From contig JAIOIK010000138.1 in NCBI GenBank assembly GCA_019912545.1, positions 46,412-110,411 on the forward strand: a stretch of DNA of 64,000 bases. Direction: 5' to 3'. This document shows positions 51,299 to 59,909 of this stretch, in pieces. The DNA comes from Ignavibacteria bacterium. GTDB lineage: Bacteria; Bacteroidota; Ignavibacteria; Tepidaquicellales; OLB5. The first letter of the stretch is position 1, and the number at the start of each line of letters is the position of its first letter. A program made the position numbers and the translations under genes. A model generated the notes under the pieces. The model saw only the letters and a program-made list of their open reading frames with translations. It ran no database searches and had not been told where the DNA came from.

Positions 51299-53389
51299 TT
51301 GCATAAAAGTAAAAAAGCGGAAATAGCATACATTAAAGGGGTGGGCCCCAAACGAGCAGAGGCTTTTGAGAAGCTGGGGCTGAAGTATGCAGATGATCTT
51401 TTTTCGGTCTATCCAAGGGATTATCTTATTAATTCTAAAATACGCAGCCTGGTTAACTACATTGATAAAAATGTATTGATTTCAGGTGAAATAATCGAGA
51501 AGTACATACCGAGGTGGCCTAATCACCCAACTAAAATTGCTGTTTACGACGGTTCCGCCAGTATTGAGTGCCTTGTGTGGGGAAATACATATTACAGGGA
51601 TAAACAATTCAAAGAAGGAGATAAGTACCTTTTCTGGGGCAAAGTTTCAAAAAAACCATTTGAAAGTAATATCCAGTTTGATCTTCGTGACCACAAAAAA
51701 TTTGAACCGGGTGATGAAGACCTTCTTAAATACCCCTTGATACCTGTATATATTCTATCGGGTGAACTTAAGAAAACATGGATACGCCCGCTGAACCTTA
51801 CTAAAATAATCTTTAATGCACTTAAGAACCATTCAGGTGAATTGGGAGAATTGTTGAGCCGTAAAATTATCACTGAAAACAATTTAATGGAACACCGCCT
51901 GGCAGTCTTAAGAACTCATTACCCGCATTCTGATGAAGAAATTGAGCAAGCGCGCCAAACACTGGCATTCGAAGAGCTGTTTTATCTGCAGCTCGCAATG
52001 GCATTAAAGCGCAGATCGATTAGTGATGAAGAAAGCGGAATATCTTTTGAAAAAGTTGGAGAAAATATCGGCAGGATGTTTAACGAGCTGCTTGGGTTTG
52101 AATTAACAAATGCTCAAAAAAGGGTTATCAAAGAGATCCGGAGTGATATGCGATCAAAAAAGCCAATGAACAGGCTGCTGCAGGGTGATGTTGGAAGCGG
52201 AAAGACAATTGTTGCTGTCTTTTGTATGCTTATCGCTATTGAAAATGGTTACCAGTGTGCATTTATGGCTCCAACAGAAATACTTGCCGAGCAGCATATG
52301 AAGACCCTAAGCAATTATTTTGAGAGCCTTGGGATAAAAATAGATATTCTAACCGGCGGCCAGAAGAAAAAATTAAGAGAAGGCATTCTTGCTGATATAA
52401 AGAGCGGAAAAACTAATGTTGTGATAGGAACACATGCATTAATACAGGATAAAGTTGAATTTAACTCACTTGGCTTTATTGTTATAGACGAACAGCATAA
52501 ATTCGGCGTTATGCAGCGCGCTAGATTGAGGGCAAAGGGTCTGAATCCCGATGTACTTGTGATGACAGCAACCCCAATTCCACGAACTCTATCATTGACA
52601 ATTTATGGAGATCTTGATGTATCGGTAATTAATGAACTCCCAAAAAACAGGAAATCAATTAAGACAGCTATAAGAAAAGAAGAAGACAGGCTCAAAGTCT
52701 ATACATTCATAAGGAAAGAGGTCTCAAACGGGAGACAGGCTTATATCGTTTATCCAATAATTGATGATTCAGAAAAACTTGATTTGAAATCAGCAGTACT
52801 TCATTATGAAATTTTGAGTAAAGAGATTTATAATGATCTGAAGGTAGGATTAATACATGGCAGAATGCCCTGGAATGAAATAGATAACACTATAGAATTA
52901 TTCAAAAACGGCAAGTTGGATATACTTGTTTCTACAACGGTAATTGAAGTGGGAATAGATATTCCAAATGCCTCAATTATGCTTGTAGAAGAAGCTCAGA
53001 GATTCGGATTATCTCAGCTTCACCAGCTAAGAGGCAGGGTAGGCAGAGGCGCCGAGCAGTCATTTTGCATCTTAATGGCAGATAAGCTTAGTAATCTTTC
53101 CACACAAAGGCTGAAGATACTTGAAGAATCAACCGATGGATTTGTAATTGCAGAAACAGATATGAAACTCCGCGGCCCGGGTGAGTTTTTTGGAACCCGG
53201 CAATCGGGAGAACTGAAATTCACAGCTGCAGACCTTGCAAAAGATATTGTTTTGGTCGAAAAAGCAAGGGAATCAGCATTCAGGCTTGTTGAGGCGGATC
53301 CTCAATTAAGGGAAAAAGATAACACAGTCATCAGAGATCATTTCGGGATGTACTACAAAGAATCAGTTAACCTGATTAAAGCAGGTTAA
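51299..53389 (+). CDS. recG: ATP-dependent DNA helicase RecG
   Basis: 696 residues from TTG 51299. The N-terminal wedge domain starts IAYIKGVGPKRAEAFEKLG and includes the OB region (GEIIEKYIPR ... LVWGNTYYRDKQFKEG). Helicase motifs are LLQGDVGSGKTIVA (I), FMAPTEILAEQHMKTL (Ia), VIDEQHKFGVMQR (II), TATPIPRTL (III), VGIDIPNASIMLVEEAQRFG and LHQLRGRVGRGAEQSFCIL (VI). RecG reverses stalled forks. The length is normal. It is followed by a CPBP protease gene 39 bp downstream. Confidence 0.96.
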   Translation: MHKSKKAEIAYIKGVGPKRAEAFEKLGLKYADDLFSVYPRDYLINSKIRSLVNYIDKNVLISGEIIEKYIPRWPNHPTKIAVYDGSASIECLVWGNTYYRDKQFKEGDKYLFWGKVSKKPFESNIQFDLRDHKKFEPGDEDLLKYPLIPVYILSGELKKTWIRPLNLTKIIFNALKNHSGELGELLSRKIITENNLMEHRLAVLRTHYPHSDEEIEQARQTLAFEELFYLQLAMALKRRSISDEESGISFEKVGENIGRMFNELLGFELTNAQKRVIKEIRSDMRSKKPMNRLLQGDVGSGKTIVAVFCMLIAIENGYQCAFMAPTEILAEQHMKTLSNYFESLGIKIDILTGGQKKKLREGILADIKSGKTNVVIGTHALIQDKVEFNSLGFIVIDEQHKFGVMQRARLRAKGLNPDVLVMTATPIPRTLSLTIYGDLDVSVINELPKNRKSIKTAIRKEEDRLKVYTFIRKEVSNGRQAYIVYPIIDDSEKLDLKSAVLHYEILSKEIYNDLKVGLIHGRMPWNEIDNTIELFKNGKLDILVSTTVIEVGIDIPNASIMLVEEAQRFGLSQLHQLRGRVGRGAEQSFCILMADKLSNLSTQRLKILEESTDGFVIAETDMKLRGPGEFFGTRQSGELKFTAADLAKDIVLVEKARESAFRLVEADPQLREKDNTVIRDHFGMYYKESVNLIKAG

Positions 53390-53428
53390 AAATTTATCAG
53401 GTTACTCAAAAATTTAAGTTAATTTGTT

Positions 53429-54061
53429 ATGTCAAAAAGAATGAAGCCGCTGGTCTTTCTGGTTGTTTTGGCTGCCGGATTGTGGCTGGAAATGTTTGTA
53501 TTAAAGAGTTTCAATTTCTGGATAGAGATGACAATTGCTGCATCACTGCTAGCGGTGCTTGGGCTGTACTTTAATCATCGGAATGGTGAAGCAATAAATT
53601 ACCGGCTATACTTTTTTGAACCCAAATTCATTTTAATAGGTATTCTATCTGCGGCATTGTTGTATTTAGTTTTTTTTGGGGGCGACATAATTTCAAAGTA
53701 TATCCTTCCTTTTGCAGATAAACAGGTAGTTGGAGTGTATAACAACAAATCGCTTCTTGATCCTGCAATTATCGGATTGCTTCTTGTGTTTATAATAGGA
53801 CCCGCCGAAGAAGTCTTTTGGCGCGGGTTTGTGCAGGATACACTGGCAGAAAAATTCGGAGAAAACAAAGGCTGGATAATTGCATCGCTAATTTATGGGG
53901 CAGTTCATATTGTGGCGCTGAACTTTATGCTGTTTATGGCTGCATTGATATGCGGTTTTTTTTGGGGATGGATGTTCAGAAAATATAAATCTGTCTGGCC
54001 GGGCATCATCTCACACGCACTATGGGATCTGACAATTTTCATCCTGATCCCTGTAAGATAA
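53429..54061 (+). CDS. CPBP-family intramembrane metalloprotease
   Basis: 210 residues with six or so membrane segments. The Abi/CPBP motifs are E127-E128-x-x-x-R132 (GPAEEVFWRGFVQD), His160 (YGAVHIVAL) and His196 (ISHALWD). Bacterial members process membrane-bound peptides or anti-sigma factors; the substrate here is unknown. It is the second intramembrane protease candidate in the window, besides the PrsW-like gene. A bidirectional terminator follows at 54071. Confidence 0.9.
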   Translation: MSKRMKPLVFLVVLAAGLWLEMFVLKSFNFWIEMTIAASLLAVLGLYFNHRNGEAINYRLYFFEPKFILIGILSAALLYLVFFGGDIISKYILPFADKQVVGVYNNKSLLDPAIIGLLLVFIIGPAEEVFWRGFVQDTLAEKFGENKGWIIASLIYGAVHIVALNFMLFMAALICGFFWGWMFRKYKSVWPGIISHALWDLTIFILIPVR

Positions 54062-54070
54062 TGACACAAA

Positions 54071-54101
54071 AAAAGGGAACACTTTAGACGCGTTCCCTTT
54101 T
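54071..54101. terminator. Bidirectional terminator
   Basis: AAAAGGGAAC (54071-54080) pairs with GTTCCCTTTT (54092-54101), with A and T tracts on both sides. It lies between the converging CPBP gene and the minus-strand YFCE gene. Confidence 0.9.
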
Positions 54102-54120
54102 GAGTTGATAAACAAAATTA

Positions 54121-54525
54121 TTATCTGATGAACTCTACTAATGCGCTGGCAACAGTGTTTTTCCTGTTATCAAGCAAAAAGCATCTGTAGATTCCGGGTG
54201 AATCAACTCTCAGATCAGATGATTCAAAATAGATATATTTCATATCTGCGGTTACATCAAAATCAACTTTTTTATAGTAATCAAATCCATATCCGTTATA
54301 TTTATCTAACTGGATAGCACAATCTTTCAATCCCAAAGCATAATCACATTTTACCATTACAGTTATTTTACCTGTATAGAACCTGTCGCTAATGTTAACT
54401 TCACCGCCACTTCCGTATGATTCACAAAAATACATAGCCGGCCCGTTTTGAGCTTTAAGACCACTTGTAAAGCCAAGCATTAAAATCATAGCAAAAAGCC
54501 CCAAAACCAATTTAAACTTTGTCAT
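54121..54525 (-). CDS. Secreted YFCE-family protein, function unknown
   Basis: 134 residues. Leader: MTKFKLVLGLFAMILMLGFT with a cleavable end near GLKAQ, so secreted rather than lipidated. The domain MYFCESYGSGGEV, FYTGKITVMVKCDY, VDFDVTADMKYIYFESSDLR and PGIYRCFLLDNRKNTVASALV corresponds in order and length to the lipoprotein at 36948-37355, an internal paralogue. A GAAAGGG lies upstream of the start. Unknown function; two cell-envelope proteins of the same small family with different anchoring. Confidence 0.85.
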   Translation of the reverse strand: MTKFKLVLGLFAMILMLGFTSGLKAQNGPAMYFCESYGSGGEVNISDRFYTGKITVMVKCDYALGLKDCAIQLDKYNGYGFDYYKKVDFDVTADMKYIYFESSDLRVDSPGIYRCFLLDNRKNTVASALVEFIR

Positions 54526-54756
54526 TATTGACCCTTTCTTTTTTTAATTTTTTGTAACTATTGTTATACAATTTACTAAAAAAAAAGTTTCAAAGAAATA
54601 TTGATTTTCTAAGTTTTTTGGTGCAAATAATCTTAATTTCATTATTAATATATAGATAGAAATTTTGAAAACATTAAAAAAAACGACAATTTTTGAAATT
54701 CAGCATGAAAATTGTAATTGAAAAATTCGACCATATATATTGTAGTTTCCATTTTA

Positions 54757-54764
54757 TATATTTG
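54757..54764 (+). promoter_or_regulatory. Candidate TAnnTTTG promoter box of the sugar transferase gene
   Basis: TATATTTG ends 11 nt before the ATG at 54776. The nearest TTG (54740-54742) gives a 14-bp spacer, shorter than usual, so the -33 element is uncertain. Confidence 0.4.
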
Positions 54765-54775
54765 AGCACCAAAAA

Positions 54776-56224
54776 ATGAATTATATAGACCATAAATTCG
54801 CAAAAAAGTCACAAAGATCGGAATTTCTAATCCCTTTGCTGAACATAATTTCAGATATTCTTGCAATTATTGCATCCTTTTTAGTGGCTTACTATATCAG
54901 GTTCTATTTTGAGCCATTTGTAAGAATATTCCCATACGAGCGGGAAGTAGCCCCCATTGAAGGATATATATATATTACATTAATGATGATCCCTGTCTGG
55001 CTACTGATATTCCAATCAAGAAAATTATACCGTTCAAAGAGGATTGTTTTCATTTTTGATGAGTTTTTTCTCATCGGACGCCTTGTTACTTTCGGGATTA
55101 TTTTTTCTTTCGGTTTGATCTTTTTCTACAGGGAATTCCCTTATTCCAGATTAGTATTTGTGCTGCTATGGGGTATATCTATTATCATTATCACATTGGG
55201 CAGATACCTTGTGCTTAAATATGAAAAGTCTTATTACAGCAAAGGAAAAGGTCTGAAAGACGCAATTGTTGCGGGGAATAACGAAACCGCTTTCGATATA
55301 ATGAAGAATTTCTCCGAGCATAAATACGCAGGCTTTAACATCCTTGGTTACATTGAAGAAGATTCATACAAAGGTATGAATTATCTGCCTGAATCGGCGA
55401 AGTTAGGAACATACAGCAATATAACAGAGCTTGTTGATAAACTAAATATTGAGGCTGTTCTTGTCGCAATTCCATCATCTGAGCATGATAAGCTCTTAGT
55501 TCTGATGCGCGATTGTGAAGGAGAGAATGTGGAATTCCTGCTTGTACCAGATTTTCTTGAAGTGATTACTTCATCAGTAAGGGTACAGGAAATAGATGGA
55601 ATACCATTTCTAAAGATCAAAAGCATTCCAATGAGTGTCTGGAACAGAATACTTAAAAGAGCTTTTGATATGTTATTTGCCTTGGTTGTTCTGGTTCTTA
55701 CTTCACCATTATTATTGATCCTCGGATTGATTGTGAAATTCACTTCCAGCGGACCTGTTTTCTATAAACAGGAAAGGCTTAGCATGACAGGTAAAAAATT
55801 CTACATGATAAAATTCCGTTCCATGGTAATGGATGCGGAAAAAAACACCGGTGCTGTATATGTAAAGAAAGATGACGAACGATACACTTCAATTGGAAAA
55901 ATTCTCCGGAAATACTCGTTTGATGAACTGCCTCAGTTCATAAATGTTTTAAAAGGTGACATGAGCATTGTTGGCCCGCGTCCCGAAAGAGAGTATTTTA
56001 TAAACATGTTCAAAAGTCAAATACCAAAGTACCTTGAGCGGCACAGGGTAAAATGCGGAATTACAGGCTGGGCACAGGTTAACGGGCTGCGCGGAAGCGA
56101 TTCTTCAATTGAAAAAAGAATAGAATACGATATATATTATATCGAACACTGGTCAATAATTTTCGATCTGAAAATAATCATCAAAACGATAAAAGAGATG
56201 TTTTTTTCGAAAGCAGCTTATTAA
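54776..56224 (+). CDS. Polyprenyl-phosphate hexose-1-phosphate transferase (sugar transferase)
   Basis: 482 residues. Four to five N-terminal membrane segments (residues ~15-145) are followed by a Rossmann-like CoA-binding domain (KDAIVAGNNETAFDIMKNF ... GYIEEDSYKGM) and the C-terminal bacterial sugar transferase domain: KRAFDMLFALVVLVLTSPLL, GPVFYKQERL, KFRSMVMDAEKNTG, FDELPQFINVLKGDMSIVGP and RPERE, KCGITGWAQVNGLRG. This is the WbaP/WcaJ-type enzyme that starts polysaccharide assembly on undecaprenyl phosphate. The donor sugar is probably UDP-glucose or UDP-galactose but cannot be told by eye. Polymerase and flippase genes are not near. Confidence 0.93.
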   Translation: MNYIDHKFAKKSQRSEFLIPLLNIISDILAIIASFLVAYYIRFYFEPFVRIFPYEREVAPIEGYIYITLMMIPVWLLIFQSRKLYRSKRIVFIFDEFFLIGRLVTFGIIFSFGLIFFYREFPYSRLVFVLLWGISIIIITLGRYLVLKYEKSYYSKGKGLKDAIVAGNNETAFDIMKNFSEHKYAGFNILGYIEEDSYKGMNYLPESAKLGTYSNITELVDKLNIEAVLVAIPSSEHDKLLVLMRDCEGENVEFLLVPDFLEVITSSVRVQEIDGIPFLKIKSIPMSVWNRILKRAFDMLFALVVLVLTSPLLLILGLIVKFTSSGPVFYKQERLSMTGKKFYMIKFRSMVMDAEKNTGAVYVKKDDERYTSIGKILRKYSFDELPQFINVLKGDMSIVGPRPEREYFINMFKSQIPKYLERHRVKCGITGWAQVNGLRGSDSSIEKRIEYDIYYIEHWSIIFDLKIIIKTIKEMFFSKAAY

Positions 56225-56227
56225 TAT

Positions 56228-56521
56228 ATGATAGAAGTAATTTTGTTTTACGGACATGCCGTTTTTTTTACATGGGTGTTTGCAAAGAATTTCGTTGAAG
56301 AGAGTTTTTTAAGTTCTTTTCTAAGCACAATATTTGTTATCGTAATTTTTTCTGTAGGCTGGACATTTTCAGCATTTGTGATCGGATTCATAATACCGGA
56401 TGCAGGGATGAGCAGAATTCTCACTAAGGCTGCATTTTCTCTTGCTCTTCTAACAATACTTGAAGTGATCTTTTACAGGTTCTATTTCAGCACTAAAAAA
56501 GTTAAGCCTTCTATTTCATAA
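56228..56521 (+). CDS. Small membrane protein, function unknown
   Basis: 97 residues with three predicted membrane spans (IEVILFYGHAVFFTWVF; FLSTIFVIVIFSVGWTFSAF; AAFSLALLTILEVIFYRFYF). It begins 3 bp after the sugar transferase stop, so it is probably translated from the same transcript. I do not recognise the family; a role in envelope polysaccharide assembly is suggested only by position. Confidence 0.75.
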   Translation: MIEVILFYGHAVFFTWVFAKNFVEESFLSSFLSTIFVIVIFSVGWTFSAFVIGFIIPDAGMSRILTKAAFSLALLTILEVIFYRFYFSTKKVKPSIS

Positions 56522-56544
56522 AGATCGTGTGCTTTTGGCTCATG

Positions 56545-56928
56545 TCATTTTGAAGCAACATCTCTTGGCAGTATCTTTACAAACACCTTTTTGAGCTGAA
56601 TTCCTGATTTTAAGGAATATATACCTATAACAGCCTCGCCTTCTAACCCTTTTGACCTGATCTTCACACTGCCTGCTGCAGTCTCATTAGTCATTTCGAT
56701 GAGGTTACTACCTTCCTCGATCTGGAACCTCAGCTCCACATTGCTAAATGGTGTTTTAAAACCTAATGTATTTGTGCGGTACACTTCTATTTTCAATTCC
56801 GAATTTGTAGAGGCCCTTAGTACAGGCGGTTCAATTTCTATCTTAACATCTGCAGATGTAAAGATCAGCCTTTCTGCCAACAATCCTATTAGAATAACTG
56901 CCAATATAATTATCAGTTTCCGGTACAT
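56545..56928 (-). CDS. Membrane-anchored or secreted Ig-like domain protein
   Basis: 127 residues. One N-terminal hydrophobic segment (LIIILAVILIGLLAERLIF) precedes an Ig-like or invasin-like beta domain with VKIEIEPPVLRASTNSELKI, ELRFQIEEGSNLIEM and AAGSVKIRSKGLEGEAVIGI. The alternation of Val/Ile with the KSKGxxGxA turn is typical of invasin Big_1 domains. It is the last gene of the minus-strand run after the amidohydrolase-like gene. Unknown function. Confidence 0.75.
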   Translation of the reverse strand: MYRKLIIILAVILIGLLAERLIFTSADVKIEIEPPVLRASTNSELKIEVYRTNTLGFKTPFSNVELRFQIEEGSNLIEMTNETAAGSVKIRSKGLEGEAVIGIYSLKSGIQLKKVFVKILPRDVASK

Positions 56929-56974
56929 TCAGTTTGTCTTCAGGATAAATTGAAAAATTCTGATGAAAGGAACA

Positions 56975-58747
56975 TCAGTCATCACCAAATTTCAGCTTCA
57001 CATTTTTGGGTAGCTCAACTTTGCTTTCAGACTTGAGGTGCTTTGTGTCTTTTTCGGCTTTCTTTTCGGAACCAAGCCGCCTGATGATAGTTTCGTCAAT
57101 TGCACTTGCCTGGATAATATCATCTTCAACTTGTTTGCTGGCATCGGGGTCTGTAATCAGCAGGTTAAGTTCAGGTGTATCACATAATTCATCTGATAAA
57201 ATAATACTGCTTTGCTCGATCTGCTCAAAAAGGCTTCTCTGCCCCGGTACTGCCTTTTGTCTGAAAACAGGCAGTTTTGTTTTTATACGGAATTCTTCGG
57301 TCGCCTCAATATCTGTTACCTCATCAGTTTTCTCAGAAAATAGCTTTATCTCATCATCACTTCTGCTGCCCATATCAAGCTTATCGGAATTTTCCTTAGC
57401 CTGCTTCCTTTTCTTAAGCTCGTCATACTTCCCGGTTTTGTAAAGCCTGTTACGTGTTACATTTACCCGTGTGATTACTTCATTCTCGTTAGAATTAGCA
57501 GGTTTATTATTTTTCAAGGTAAACATGCCGCCAGTCATGACATCTGAAACGTTAAAAGATGTCAGATTGTCTATAATGAAATCGCATACACTCTCAAACG
57601 AAAATTCTTCGGGGAAAAACTGGAAACGCAGATCATTAAGGTCTATAAATATCATGTCCGCAGGTTTATTAATATCTATTCCGTATGCCTGGTCACCCGA
57701 TTGATCGAAATTGAAATACAGTTCATGCGGAATTTTCGTTATCGAATAAAGCAGGTCTATGCTGGAAATATTCAGTTCTTTGTATTTATTTCTGAACAAA
57801 CGAACTTCTTTAAGCAGATCTTCTCCAAGCCAGCCTGTGCCTATACTGAATTTTATGCCATGCCCTATATAATCATCAATAGGGAAATATCTGTTCGAAA
57901 AATAACTAAGGTCACGGGGGCAAATAATAATATTCGCTTTCCGCTCAGTAATGATCTTCAGATCGCTGTATTCCAGGTAAAGGGGGTTTATCAGTGAAGT
58001 ATTGGAATTTATCAGCTGGTATTCATCAAGCAAAGCTATGAGTGATTTATGGAATGTTTGCTTGAATTTTTCAGTAATTTCTTTGTTAACTGCTGCTTCT
58101 AAAAAAAGATTCTTAAGATTATGACTGCGAAGTTCAGTGATATTGGAAATATCATAAACCGTAAGCAGATTCTCTTGAGTTAAGTAATAAGATGGGTTTA
58201 AGTACTTAAAGTCTCTGATCAGGTTAATATCCTGTTTTATCGGATAACACAGTGTGATTTTCTGACCTGTTTTTTTAAAAGCATTTGTTACCGGGTTAAA
58301 ATGGTTTGTATCTTTTCTCAGTGAAAATTCGTTAATATATTCCACACCTGATTTTAGAGCACGGTTAAAGGAATAATCATAAATATTTGCTAGATCTGTC
58401 TGTGTAGTTTCACTTGGCAGATCCTGGTAGATATAATTAAAAATCAGGTCTGTACATATATCCTCTTCTGCTTTTTCATAATGCCTGCGCTTCAAAAGAT
58501 AGTGAAGCAGGGAACCTTCCGATTTCTGGCAGGAGTTGACCAGCGGAGGCATTATCAGCTTCATGGTACAATCAACTATTTCACAATTAGATGAGTGTAA
58601 TTCTATCCATTTATCCACCTTGGATGCGCCCTTCGGAGTTGAATCTGCAATATCGGTTATCTTATTGTCATTAATTAAAACAGAATATCTGCCAAAATCA
58701 AGATTTTTGTTAAATGTTAATATATATGCATTTTTTAGTATTATCAA
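56975..58747 (-). CDS. Amidohydrolase-fold protein lacking metal ligands, with a charged C-terminal extension
   Basis: 590 residues. The N-terminus (IILKNAYILTFN ... VLINDNKITDIAD) and the strand LIMPPLVNS are those of the amidohydrolase (chlorohydrolase/SAH deaminase) family, but the HxH that should follow is SCQ (residues 72-74). The later metal His is also absent in the NPLYLEYSDLK region, and the Asp of the usual LGTD is replaced in FSIGTGWLGED (~300-310). The last ~170 residues are charged and low in hydrophobics, without a known domain. So this looks like a non-catalytic homologue. It overlaps the T2 asparaginase gene upstream by 4 bp. Confidence 0.85.
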   Translation of the reverse strand: MIILKNAYILTFNKNLDFGRYSVLINDNKITDIADSTPKGASKVDKWIELHSSNCEIVDCTMKLIMPPLVNSCQKSEGSLLHYLLKRRHYEKAEEDICTDLIFNYIYQDLPSETTQTDLANIYDYSFNRALKSGVEYINEFSLRKDTNHFNPVTNAFKKTGQKITLCYPIKQDINLIRDFKYLNPSYYLTQENLLTVYDISNITELRSHNLKNLFLEAAVNKEITEKFKQTFHKSLIALLDEYQLINSNTSLINPLYLEYSDLKIITERKANIIICPRDLSYFSNRYFPIDDYIGHGIKFSIGTGWLGEDLLKEVRLFRNKYKELNISSIDLLYSITKIPHELYFNFDQSGDQAYGIDINKPADMIFIDLNDLRFQFFPEEFSFESVCDFIIDNLTSFNVSDVMTGGMFTLKNNKPANSNENEVITRVNVTRNRLYKTGKYDELKKRKQAKENSDKLDMGSRSDDEIKLFSEKTDEVTDIEATEEFRIKTKLPVFRQKAVPGQRSLFEQIEQSSIILSDELCDTPELNLLITDPDASKQVEDDIIQASAIDETIIRRLGSEKKAEKDTKHLKSESKVELPKNVKLKFGDD

Positions 58748-59703
58748 AGGTCCTGAATGATAAATTTCTCGTCAATTATGTATTTGCTTTTGTTCAGTGT
58801 GTTGTTTCCCTCGGTGTATAAAGCATACTCAAATCCTTCTCTAACGCTGGCTGCACCACATTCGCCTCTAATGTTGACTGCAACAAATCCCACCTGGTAG
58901 TCATGATCACGGTTCTTATGAGATAAGAGGTTTAATTTTATTACGCGTTTTACTGCAAATTCGCAAGCTTCCTGTGGACCCATACCTCTTGCCATCATTT
59001 CAACAGCCAGGAAACTTCCGCAAGCTCTTACGCACTCTTCACCGCGTCCGGTGGAGACAACTCCTCCAACTTCCCCGTCAACATATAACCCAGCCCCAAT
59101 TATCGGGGTATCTCCCACCCTGCCATGCTGCTTCCAGGCAGTACCGCTGGTAGTGCATGAAGCAGATATATGCCCGTTTTTATCAATTGCAACCATTCCA
59201 ATTGTATCATGATTACCGTCATCATTAATGCCCAATCCGCTTGATTTCAAAACTTTATATTCATCCGTGTGAAATTCCTGTGATCTGCCGTATCTGCCCT
59301 GTTTCCATTCGTTGTATTTCTTAATTGATGATTCCGTATGAAGAATATCGGGCATGAATCCGTTTGTAATTGCAAAATTGTATGCGCCCTCCCCTGCAAG
59401 GCAGACATGTTCAGTTTTTTCGAGTATCAATCTTGCAACAGATACAGGATTTTTGATGTGTTCTACACAAACAACTGAACCAATCCTTGCTCTCCAGTCC
59501 ATTACCGCAGCATCTAAAGTGACTCTGCCTTCAGCATCCGGCAAACCACCATAGCCTACACTTAAAACAGCGGGATCGTCTTCAGCAACTTTCACTCCCA
59601 TTTCAACTGCGTCAAGAGAATCACTCCCTGAAATCAGCAACTCATATGCTTTTTCATTCGCAGCCAGCCCATGCTTCCATGTCGAAATCACCAGTGGTTC
59701 CAT
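58744..59703 (-). CDS. N4-(beta-N-acetylglucosaminyl)-L-asparaginase-like (T2 family Ntn hydrolase)
   Basis: 319 residues from ATG 59703 (MEPLVISTWKHG); a frame from 59802 adds 33 residues rich in hydrophobics and unlike the family, so it is rejected. The autocleavage site and N-terminal nucleophile fit GNHDTIGMVAID, with Thr167 as the first residue of the beta chain. VSTGRGEECVRACG and LDAVEMGVKVAEDDP fit the family. Members cleave the GlcNAc-Asn bond of glycopeptides or isoaspartyl peptides. No signal peptide: cytosolic. Translationally coupled to the pseudo-amidohydrolase gene downstream. Confidence 0.9.
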   Translation of the reverse strand: MEPLVISTWKHGLAANEKAYELLISGSDSLDAVEMGVKVAEDDPAVLSVGYGGLPDAEGRVTLDAAVMDWRARIGSVVCVEHIKNPVSVARLILEKTEHVCLAGEGAYNFAITNGFMPDILHTESSIKKYNEWKQGRYGRSQEFHTDEYKVLKSSGLGINDDGNHDTIGMVAIDKNGHISASCTTSGTAWKQHGRVGDTPIIGAGLYVDGEVGGVVSTGRGEECVRACGSFLAVEMMARGMGPQEACEFAVKRVIKLNLLSHKNRDHDYQVGFVAVNIRGECGAASVREGFEYALYTEGNNTLNKSKYIIDEKFIIQDL

Positions 59704-59909
59704 ATTTACAAATATAATTAAACTGATTGGATTAATAAACCGAGATGAAAAATAAAGAATCGAATAATTGTTGCACTGAAACAGTCTTAGAGTCCTAAAC
59801 ATTTCGTGAATTAAATGTTATCCGATTTCAGGTATATCATTTCATTGAATTAATCATCTAAATTGCTTAATTTCCCTTATTAGTACCTATAAATAACCCA
59901 AAACCAACC

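Noticed and set aside
59704..59802. Upstream extension of the T2 asparaginase
   Set aside because: The 33 residues are hydrophobic and unlike the family; the protein begins at MEPLVISTWKHG.
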